Shown piece by piece: positions 27,129 through 34,333 of a DNA stretch of 64,000 bases (position 1 is its first letter; each line of letters starts with the position of its first letter). Both the position numbers and the translations under genes were made by a program. This DNA is from Blastocatellia bacterium (GTDB taxonomy: Bacteria; Acidobacteriota; Blastocatellia; RBC074), in assembly GCA_016789725.1 (NCBI GenBank), contig JAEUQN010000009.1, positions 1 through 64,000 on the forward strand, in the 5' to 3' direction. The notes under the pieces are model-generated. The model saw only the letters and a list, made by a program, of their open reading frames with translations, was not told the DNA's origin and searched no databases.

Positions 27129-28178
27129 ATGAATTCATCAATGGCTGCTGTTGTGCAGTACGACTTAACTCCCGGCGCGGTGGAAGTCCGCGAAATGCCG
27201 ATCCCGGAAATCGGCGAAGACGAAGTGTTATTAAAAGTTGGCGGCGTCAGCGTTTGCGGCAGTGATGTGCATCAATATCACGGCTCGCAGAGTTGGCCTG
27301 TCAACACACCTGTGATTTTAGGCCACGAATTCGGCGGCACGGTCGCAGCACTCGGCAAGCGCGTCAAAAGCTTCAAAGAAGGCGACCGCGTCGTGTCGGA
27401 AACGGCAGCGTACATCTGTGGCAAATGCATGATGTGTCGCACCGGCGCGTACAATTTGTGCCCGCAGCGTAAAGGCTTCGGCTACGGCATTCACGGCGCG
27501 ATGGCCGGTTATGTGCGCGTGCCGGAACGGTGTCTGCATCCGATTCCCGATCATTTGCCGTTTGAAAAAGCGGCTCTGACGGAGCCGTGTTGTGTGGGCT
27601 ATAACTGCGTCATTGAAAAAAGCAACGTCAAACCGGGCGATACGGTCGTCGTGATGGGGCCGGGGCCAATTGGTTTGCTGTGCGCAGAAATGGCGCGACT
27701 CGCGGGCGCAGGGAATCTGATTGTTGCGGGAATGGCAAGTGATGCTTCGCGCCTGGAAGCCGCAAAAGCGTTAGGCGTTACGCACGCGGTCAACCTGCAG
27801 GAAACAGATTTGAAAGAATTAGTCATGGGCATTGGCGACGGCCTCGGCGCACATCTTGTTGTAGATGCGGCGGGCGCTTCGGCTGCGCTGAAATCAGCAT
27901 TAGAGATCGTGCGACCTGGTGGCCAAATCACCAAAGTTGGTTGGGGGCCGCAACCGCTCGGCTTTTCGCTTGACCCGCTGGTGCAAAAGGCCGTCCGCCT
28001 GCAAGGCAGTTTCAGCCACACGTTTGAAAATTGGGAAATGGTCGTTTCGATGTTGGCTTCAGGGCAGATCAATCTGAAGCCTATCATTAGCGTTGTTTCT
28101 GCGATTGAAGATTGGAAAGATTGTTTCGATGGCATGCACAATGGGAAGTATGTGAAAGCCGTTTTGCAGCCGCAATAA
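27129..28178 (+). CDS. Zinc-dependent alcohol/sugar dehydrogenase (MDR family)
   Basis: A 349-residue medium-chain dehydrogenase that would oxidise a secondary alcohol of a sugar or polyol with NAD(P). The catalytic zinc ligands are in VCGSDVHQYHG (Cys at about 36) and GHEFGG (about 60-65). The structural zinc site is the four-cysteine set CGKCMMCRTGAYNLC (about 92-106), and the nucleotide fold is VMGPGPIGLLCAEMARLAGA (about 172-191). It resembles sorbitol/threonine dehydrogenases and YcjQ-type guloside 3-dehydrogenases. ATG 27129 has GGAG upstream; the frame is open from 27063 but that part overlaps the double hairpin. Being within a DUF1080/TIM-barrel set suggests it handles a 3-keto-sugar. 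Confidence 0.87.
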   Translation: MNSSMAAVVQYDLTPGAVEVREMPIPEIGEDEVLLKVGGVSVCGSDVHQYHGSQSWPVNTPVILGHEFGGTVAALGKRVKSFKEGDRVVSETAAYICGKCMMCRTGAYNLCPQRKGFGYGIHGAMAGYVRVPERCLHPIPDHLPFEKAALTEPCCVGYNCVIEKSNVKPGDTVVVMGPGPIGLLCAEMARLAGAGNLIVAGMASDASRLEAAKALGVTHAVNLQETDLKELVMGIGDGLGAHLVVDAAGASAALKSALEIVRPGGQITKVGWGPQPLGFSLDPLVQKAVRLQGSFSHTFENWEMVVSMLASGQINLKPIISVVSAIEDWKDCFDGMHNGKYVKAVLQPQ

Positions 28179-28184
28179 AGGTTA

Positions 28185-28238
28185 TTGGTGGTTGGTGGCT
28201 GGCAAAACCGCCAATCACCAACCACTAACCACCAACAT
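28185..28238. repeat. Heptamer-repeat hairpin, CCAACCA type
   Basis: The right arm is CCAATCA, CCAACCA, CTAACCA, CCAACAT (28211-28238). The left arm, TTGGTGG twice followed by CTGGC (28185-28203), is complementary. The element spans almost all of the gap between the dehydrogenase and the TIM-barrel gene, ending three bases before its ATG. Confidence 0.85.
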
Positions 28239-28240
28239 TT

Positions 28241-29119
28241 ATGCCTAAATTAAGTGCTTTTCCGAAATGTTACATGGATGATTTGTGCGTCACCAAAACG
28301 ATGACGCTGTTTGATTGGATTGACCTCGCGGCTACGCTGGGCGTGGATGGAGTAGAAATGTATCCCGGATTTTTTGCGAACTTTGAGCCGGAATACGTAG
28401 CGCAAATCAAACAACACGCGGACGCCAAAGGTTTGGAAATTCCGATGATGTGTTGCTCGCCGGATTTCACGCAGCACGATGCAGCCGCACGCGCTGCCGA
28501 ACTGGAAAAAGAAAAATTCTGGATTGATTTGACCGCACAACTCGGCGGCAAATTCTGTCGCGTGTTGACAGGTCAACGCCGCGAAGACGTTTCGCGTGCG
28601 GACGGCGTGCGTTATTCCGTCGAAGGCATCAACGCTGCGATTCCCTACGCTGCCGAACGCGGTATCGTCCTGAATATGGAAAACCATTACAAAGACGGTT
28701 ACTGGAAATATCCCGAATTCGCGCAGCATCTGGACGTATTTCTGGAAATCATCAACCAGATTGATTCGCCGTGGTTCGGCGTGAATTTCGATCCGTCGAA
28801 TTCAATTATTTGTGGCGAAGACCCGTTGGACGTGCTTGCCGCCGTCAAGCACCGCGTTGTCACAATGCACGCGTCAGATCGCTATTTGATTAGCGGCACA
28901 ATTGAAGATTTGAAATCGCAGGACGGCTCGCTGGGCTATGCGAAAAACCTCAAGCATGGTGTAATCGGCAAAGGCTTGAACGATTACGACGCAATTTTTT
29001 CGACGCTAAAAGCCGAAGGATTTGACGGCTGGATTTCGATTGAAGACGGCGAGAATGGAATGGACGAATTGCGCGAGTCGGTACAGTTCTTACGTGAGAA
29101 AATCGCACAGCATTTTTAA
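28241..29119 (+). CDS. Sugar phosphate isomerase/epimerase, TIM barrel
   Basis: A 292-residue cytoplasmic protein of the xylose isomerase-like/AP endonuclease 2 superfamily. Metal-site acidic and histidine positions are visible: GVDGVEMYPG (about 35-44), NMENHYKD (about 146-153), FGVNFDPSNS (about 181-190), VVTMHASDRY (about 207-216) and the late GWISIEDGENG (about 262-272). Such enzymes isomerise or epimerise keto-sugars; YcjR, a 3-keto-glucoside epimerase, and tagatose epimerases are relatives. Coupled with a zinc dehydrogenase and DUF1080, an epimerisation of a 3-keto-sugar is a reasonable inference, not proven. Its stop codon begins the next inverted repeat. Confidence 0.85.
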   Translation: MPKLSAFPKCYMDDLCVTKTMTLFDWIDLAATLGVDGVEMYPGFFANFEPEYVAQIKQHADAKGLEIPMMCCSPDFTQHDAAARAAELEKEKFWIDLTAQLGGKFCRVLTGQRREDVSRADGVRYSVEGINAAIPYAAERGIVLNMENHYKDGYWKYPEFAQHLDVFLEIINQIDSPWFGVNFDPSNSIICGEDPLDVLAAVKHRVVTMHASDRYLISGTIEDLKSQDGSLGYAKNLKHGVIGKGLNDYDAIFSTLKAEGFDGWISIEDGENGMDELRESVQFLREKIAQHF

Positions 29120-29188
29120 TGTACGACAGGCAGGCCGCCTGTCATAGCAAGGACCAATTCACCGACAGGCGGCCTGCCTGTTGTACAT
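29119..29188. repeat. Long near-perfect inverted repeat before the SDR gene
   Basis: Two 25-bp arms (29119-29143 and 29164-29188) are reverse complements at 24 of 25 positions around a 20-base loop. Each arm itself contains a partial palindrome GACAGGCAGGCCGCCTGTC. The left arm starts on the last base of the preceding stop codon and the right arm ends four bases before the SDR ATG. Confidence 0.9.
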
Positions 29189-29192
29189 CAAT

Positions 29193-29969
29193 ATGAGTCG
29201 CTTACAAAACAAAGTCGCAGTTATCACCGCCTCCACCGCTGGCATGGGCGAAGGCATTGCTCGCTTATTTGCCAGCGAAGGGGCAAGTGTTGTGATCTCC
29301 GGTCGCAACGAAAACAATGGACACGCTATCGTCGAAAGCATCATCAGCGATGGTGGACAGGCAATTTATCATCGCGCGGATGTTACCAATGAGACGGATT
29401 GCCGCAGTCTGATTGATCGTGCGGTCCAAGCCTTTGGCAAAGTGGATGTGCTTGTCAATAACGCAGGCGACAGCACACGCTGCACGATTGAAGACGCTAC
29501 GGTCGAACTGTGGGATCGTCTCTTCGCCGTTAATGTGCGCGGTGCATTTATTTGCTCGCAACAGTTTTTCAATCACAACAAAGACCGCCGCACCGGTTCG
29601 ATCATCAACATCGGTTCAGTGAATGCGTATATCGGTGAGCCGGCGTTGTTGGCCTATTCGGCGGCGAAAGGCGGCTTGATGACGTTTACGAAAAACCTCG
29701 CCAGCTATCTGACCAAATACCAAATGCGCGTGAATCAATTGAATGTCGGCTGGACGGAAACGCCCAATGAACATGTCGTCAAACGGCTCGAAGGCAAGGG
29801 CGAGGATTGGCTCGAAGAAGCCTATAAAACCAGGCCGTTCGGACGATTGTTGTTGCCGCGCGACATTGCCTACGCTGCCACATATTTTGCCAGTGATGAA
29901 AGCGAGTGCATCACGGGGTCCGTGTTAGATTTGGAACAGCACCCGGTTGGCGCACCGCCCAAATTGTAA
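29193..29969 (+). CDS. SDR family NAD(P)-dependent oxidoreductase
   Basis: A 258-residue classical short-chain dehydrogenase. The cofactor motif here is TASTAGMGEGIA (about residues 13-24), a TGxxxGxG variant. NNAGDS (about 88-93) is the NNAG motif, the catalytic serine is in NIGSVNAYIG (about 139), and YSAAKGG (about 154-160) holds the Tyr and Lys. It reduces or oxidises a keto or hydroxyl group on a small molecule. ATG 29193 is chosen over TTG 29181, which lies inside the preceding inverted repeat. It is last of four sugar-type enzymes and likely regenerates or removes a keto-sugar intermediate. Confidence 0.9.
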   Translation: MSRLQNKVAVITASTAGMGEGIARLFASEGASVVISGRNENNGHAIVESIISDGGQAIYHRADVTNETDCRSLIDRAVQAFGKVDVLVNNAGDSTRCTIEDATVELWDRLFAVNVRGAFICSQQFFNHNKDRRTGSIINIGSVNAYIGEPALLAYSAAKGGLMTFTKNLASYLTKYQMRVNQLNVGWTETPNEHVVKRLEGKGEDWLEEAYKTRPFGRLLLPRDIAYAATYFASDESECITGSVLDLEQHPVGAPPKL

Positions 29970-29994
29970 ATCTCTCTCAATCAACTCATATTTT

Positions 29995-31656
29995 ATGCAC
30001 TCAATACGGCTCCGTTTACCGTTTTTTGTTTGGCTGTCTCTCCTATTGGTTGTTGCCCCTCTTTCGCCCAGCGCGCAGACAAGGAAACCTGCTGCACCAA
30101 AAATCAAACTTGTGGTCGGCATCGTCATAGATCAGTTTCGCTACGATTATTTGACGCGCTTTGAAGATCAGTTTGGCGAGGGTGGTTTCAAGCGATTTCT
30201 GCAAAGCGGCGCGGTATTCTCGAATGCGCATTATCCATACACGCCGACGGTTACTGCCTGTGGACATGCGGCTTTCATGAGCGGCGCAAGCCCATCACAT
30301 AACGGTATCATTGGCAATGATTGGTTCGACCGTGTGACAGGTAAGCGCACGACCAGCGTTGCAGATGCGAATACGAAGCTTCTGGGCGGTAAAGAGGACG
30401 CCTCCGGGATGTCGCCCGTGCGCCTGGTTGGTTCGACGATTGGCGATCAGCTAAAGCTCCATACCGTTGGGCAGACAAAGGTGATCGGAATGTCATACAA
30501 AGATCGTTCGGCGATACTGCCTGCGGGCAAACACCCGAATGGTGCTTATTGGTTCAGTGCCAGCAACGGTGCATTTGTTTCCAGCACGTATTATTTCAGT
30601 GAATTGCCCGCTTGGGTCAAGAAGTTCAATCAGGAACAAAATCCATCACGATACTTTGGCAAAGTCTGGGAGCGAATGTTGCCGGAAGCCGCGTATGCGC
30701 GGTCACTGCGCGATGAGTATCCACACGAAAAATGGACGTACGGCACGAAGTTCCCCTACACGATTAATGGCGGTGACACGCAACCGGGAACAAAGTTTTA
30801 CACGCAGTTTGAATACACTCCGTTTGCCAACGAACATTTGGTCGCGTTTGCCAAAGCTGCGATTGAAAACGAAAAACTAGGGCAAGATGATGTGCCGGAT
30901 TTGCTCACGGTTAGTTTCTCTGCCAACGATCTACTGGGTCATTCCTTTGGTCCCTACAGTCAGGAAGTGCAGGACATGACACTGCGAACAGATCGCGCGC
31001 TGGCTGATCTTTTTGCCTATCTTGAGCAAAAAATCGGATTGCAAAACGTGGTTGTTGCGATGACGGCTGACCACGGGGTCGGACCGATTCCTGAGTACGC
31101 GCAGGAGTATGGCCTTGGCGGACGCATTGAAGCCAAAGCCATTAGTGAAGTGGCAGAAGCGGCGCTCAACAAACGCTTTGGCGAAGATAAATGGATTTTA
31201 TCTCTAAGCAACGGCAATATCTATTTTGATTATGCTGCGCTGGAACGCCGCAAAGCTTCTCGTGAGGAGGCTGAAGCCATTGCGAGTGCTGCTATCCGAC
31301 AAGTCCCCGGCATTGCCGAATGCTTCACTCGTACGCAAATCACCTTCGGGAAAATGCCACAGACCGCAGTTGCGCGGAGCGTGGCGGAAGGCTTTTATCC
31401 CCATCGCAATGGCGATCTGGTGATCGTGCCGCAGCCATTTTTTCTCGCGGGCGAAACCATCGTGGCATCGCACGGCACACCCTACAGCTACGACACGCAT
31501 GTGCCTGTGATTTTTTATGGAGCGGGAGTTCAGGCGGGAATCTTTACGCGATTGAGCAGCCCCCTCGACATTGCGCCAACGCTGGCAGCAATTCTCAGGA
31601 TCGAACAGCCCAGCAATAGCGTGGGAACCATCTTAGGCGAAGCGATCAAGAAATAA
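29995..31656 (+). CDS. Exported alkaline phosphatase family protein (PafA-like)
   Basis: A 553-residue secreted enzyme of the alkaline phosphatase superfamily. A signal peptide covers about 1-26. The metal-binding VGIVIDQFRYDYLTRF (about 38-53) is followed by the nucleophile region YPYTPTVTACGHAAFMSG, where the Thr is the expected nucleophile as in PafA. Later ligands are in VSFSANDLLGHSFGP and MTADHGVGPIPEY. PafA-like enzymes hydrolyse phosphate monoesters in the periplasm. It lies 25 bp after the SDR, the last plus-strand gene of this group, and may supply the sugar from a phosphate ester. It ends eight bases from the convergent NTPase gene. Confidence 0.88.
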   Translation: MHSIRLRLPFFVWLSLLLVVAPLSPSAQTRKPAAPKIKLVVGIVIDQFRYDYLTRFEDQFGEGGFKRFLQSGAVFSNAHYPYTPTVTACGHAAFMSGASPSHNGIIGNDWFDRVTGKRTTSVADANTKLLGGKEDASGMSPVRLVGSTIGDQLKLHTVGQTKVIGMSYKDRSAILPAGKHPNGAYWFSASNGAFVSSTYYFSELPAWVKKFNQEQNPSRYFGKVWERMLPEAAYARSLRDEYPHEKWTYGTKFPYTINGGDTQPGTKFYTQFEYTPFANEHLVAFAKAAIENEKLGQDDVPDLLTVSFSANDLLGHSFGPYSQEVQDMTLRTDRALADLFAYLEQKIGLQNVVVAMTADHGVGPIPEYAQEYGLGGRIEAKAISEVAEAALNKRFGEDKWILSLSNGNIYFDYAALERRKASREEAEAIASAAIRQVPGIAECFTRTQITFGKMPQTAVARSVAEGFYPHRNGDLVIVPQPFFLAGETIVASHGTPYSYDTHVPVIFYGAGVQAGIFTRLSSPLDIAPTLAAILRIEQPSNSVGTILGEAIKK

Positions 31657-31664
31657 CGGCGGCG

Positions 31665-34148
31665 TTATCCCTCTTGGTTGGGTGGAATAATGCGCGTCAA
31701 TTCAACGCGCCAACCTGACTCAAGCTTGGTCAGTCGGACGAAATCCACAAGGCTGCGCAGGACATCCAAACGCCAGAGGCGATCCGGGTCCTCGACCACA
31801 ATGGTCCCTGTTGTTTCTGCGAATCCAGTTGCAACATTTGAGACCGTGATCGTCATCTTCTCTTTGTCTAAATGGTAATGCTGATAAATCTTGCCTTCTG
31901 GCGTTTCCTCAGCGGCGGCTAAACTCAGACAGGCTTCAATCAAGGCGGTCTTAATTTGGTTCACTGCCTCTGGAGCAAAACCGGCGCTGCGCGCCAACCG
32001 TTCGGCAACTCTCGCCGCAATGATTTCCTTGTCATCATTAATTGGAATCGCCATCTCAAGGTCGTTGACGGAGGTTATTTCCGGCTGAATTTGAACCGAT
32101 GCGTGGGGCGCAGTTTCTTCAATGACTGTATTTTCTGGAGCTTCAATGATGGATACCTCTGCTCCACCCAAAACCTCAATGGCGGCATCTTTAGTCTTGT
32201 CCTCTGGAAGTTCTGCTAACATTTGTGCAGGGGCCGCAGACGGCGGTACAAGCGAAGTTTCTGCATCGTCAACATTCGACAGTTCTTGCGCCTTAGTCTT
32301 TTTTTCCTCAGTTTCAAGAATCCGGGTCAACAATTCCAATTGCAGACTATCCGAAGCGGCAAAGCCACGTTCGAGCAACGCGATAGTGCCGTCGGGAGTG
32401 AAACCCATTTTGCTGATGGCCCAACGAATAAGTTTGGGAATAGGTTTTCCTTGCGCCTGGTTGGCAGTCAGCGCCGCTTGAATTTCGTTGAGTTGGTGAT
32501 CCAGCGATTGAACGACTTCGGCTGTGATTGCCGATGGAGAGTCAGCGACTGCCAACAACCAAATGATCTCGTGTTCCTGATCGTAAATGCCTTCCTCAAA
32601 GCCAAAGGCCAGCAAGTAACTCCAACTCGCGGGCAGGCTCAGATTCATAAAAAGATGACCTTCGACGACGTGAACAACCTGAGGCAATTGGATGCGTTCG
32701 ATTTCTGCGGCCAGCCCCGCCAGCATAATTTCGTAGGTAGCGTGACCATACCGAATAACAAACTCATCGTGAGCGAATAAGGAATGGGCAATGCTTTGTC
32801 CATCGAAGCGCCGCAGTAACGCTTCGATTTGTGTGTGTAAGGTGCGGCGCGCGCTGAGGGTCAACATCTGCGGCACCGATTTGATGCGGCGGCGCAAGAG
32901 GTCAAGCTTTACTTCTTCCAGCGACGCCCCTTCAAAACGCCGATGCGTAGCGGCAATCCAATCACAAAATACAGGGTCTTCAGAAGGCAGGATATGACCA
33001 TCCAAGAGTGTAATTAGCTCTTGACGATGCAACTCCGCCAATAAAGCGGACACATCAATCCGCCCGGCTAGACGCGATTGGATAAGTTCGACGGGCGCGC
33101 GTGACGCCATTGCTTCGGCACAGATATAAACGATTTCGATAGCCGCAAGCTCGCCGGATTGCCCCCGCATGGCATCCCCGGCCAATTGTCGCAGGAGCCG
33201 CGAAAAGTAATGCGCGATGCGACCTTGCAATAGTTCGGCAACATACAGCCGCTCAAAATCGGCTCCTTTGTCAAACCACATCTTGCGTTCGCTTGAAGCG
33301 GCAGTCATGGCCCGCAAGTAAAATAGATTGCTGTCAAGTTGATGCACCGCCAGCCTTCCGATTTCAGAATCGAAAGCCACATTGTCCTGTTCGCACCATT
33401 GCTTGACGAGGTTTTGCAGTGAAAACAAATCAGGCGTGGAAAAATGCAAAAGTTTGACATTGCCGATAATGCCTTCTTCTGCCGCCAGTTGATCGAGCAA
33501 TGCGCGCTGTTGTCCAGTCAAAATAAAAGACACCAAATGCGGTTGCTGTAAAACCTCGCCCAGGAGGTTCGCAATTTCTTCATCCGTCACAATGCGATCC
33601 AGCCATTGTGCCTCGTCTAGTAAGACAGTGATGTGATAGGGGCTGCGCGACGCCAATCGTTGGGGCAATCCCAACGTATAGCGCACCAGTGAGCGTTTAT
33701 CTGATCCTTGCGCCCGTGCCTCATAGCTATCCAGAAGCTCTTTAATCGCCGCATATTCATTGGCCGGGGCCAGGGCCAGCAACTCCTGCTCCGTCATTTC
33801 ATAGCGCGGCACCAGTGTCGCATCGTGGTTTACAAATGCGAGATATTGACGCAAAAGCGTTAGCAAAAAATCTCTGGCGAATTTATCCGGCGACAACCGA
33901 TCACGCCGCAGCGTGAAATAAATTGGTAACGTTCGCCCTTGTTCATTGAAGAGCCGGTCATAGGTCAGGCGTAGCAGCTCTGTTTTACCGGACCTGGGGC
34001 GACCGATAATCAGGACTGCGCGGGCGTTTTTCAAAACCGCTGCCTGATACACTTCATCTAATGCGGACGCCGTGCGGACCAAGATTTCGTCATCGGCAAG
34101 CTGGCTCAAGATAGATTGAGATGGTGAAGAATCTGAGGAAAACGACAT
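31665..34148 (-). CDS. P-loop NTPase fused to a degenerate RsbW-like domain
   Basis: An 827-residue cytoplasmic protein. An AAA/STAND-like NTPase module has Walker A GRPRSGKT (49-56), Walker B VLLDEAQWLD (175-184) and a sensor-like SFILTGQQR. A helical middle region follows, then an acidic, low-complexity linker (about 600-690). The last 130 residues resemble the HATPase fold of RsbW anti-sigma kinases: a helix with AVNQIKTALIEACLSLAAAE, strands MTITVSNVATGF and a final GWRVELTRI. The ATP-binding N box (EAxxNAxxH), G1 and G2 motifs are replaced, so this domain is probably not a kinase. Function is unknown. It is followed upstream by a diguanylate cyclase on the same strand. Confidence 0.7.
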   Translation of the reverse strand: MSFSSDSSPSQSILSQLADDEILVRTASALDEVYQAAVLKNARAVLIIGRPRSGKTELLRLTYDRLFNEQGRTLPIYFTLRRDRLSPDKFARDFLLTLLRQYLAFVNHDATLVPRYEMTEQELLALAPANEYAAIKELLDSYEARAQGSDKRSLVRYTLGLPQRLASRSPYHITVLLDEAQWLDRIVTDEEIANLLGEVLQQPHLVSFILTGQQRALLDQLAAEEGIIGNVKLLHFSTPDLFSLQNLVKQWCEQDNVAFDSEIGRLAVHQLDSNLFYLRAMTAASSERKMWFDKGADFERLYVAELLQGRIAHYFSRLLRQLAGDAMRGQSGELAAIEIVYICAEAMASRAPVELIQSRLAGRIDVSALLAELHRQELITLLDGHILPSEDPVFCDWIAATHRRFEGASLEEVKLDLLRRRIKSVPQMLTLSARRTLHTQIEALLRRFDGQSIAHSLFAHDEFVIRYGHATYEIMLAGLAAEIERIQLPQVVHVVEGHLFMNLSLPASWSYLLAFGFEEGIYDQEHEIIWLLAVADSPSAITAEVVQSLDHQLNEIQAALTANQAQGKPIPKLIRWAISKMGFTPDGTIALLERGFAASDSLQLELLTRILETEEKKTKAQELSNVDDAETSLVPPSAAPAQMLAELPEDKTKDAAIEVLGGAEVSIIEAPENTVIEETAPHASVQIQPEITSVNDLEMAIPINDDKEIIAARVAERLARSAGFAPEAVNQIKTALIEACLSLAAAEETPEGKIYQHYHLDKEKMTITVSNVATGFAETTGTIVVEDPDRLWRLDVLRSLVDFVRLTKLESGWRVELTRIIPPNQEG

Positions 34149-34333
34149 GCAAGTTATTTGGTTTTAGGGCTAACAATTCCAGACGGCACAAGCCTTGCGC
34201 GGGGTGGTTCCAGTTGGGGAGAGGCTTCAAGGTTGGATGAACGCGACCGGCCAATTGCGTTACTTGAGTGTCCCGAACGGCTTTCATTTCCAGCTTGGCG
34301 GCTGTGGTCTATTCTCAAAAAGCAAAACCGAAG

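Noticed and set aside
26285-28238. Repeats considered as a CRISPR array
   Set aside because: Units are 7 bp without 25-40 bp repeats or unique spacers of regular length, and no cas gene is in the window.
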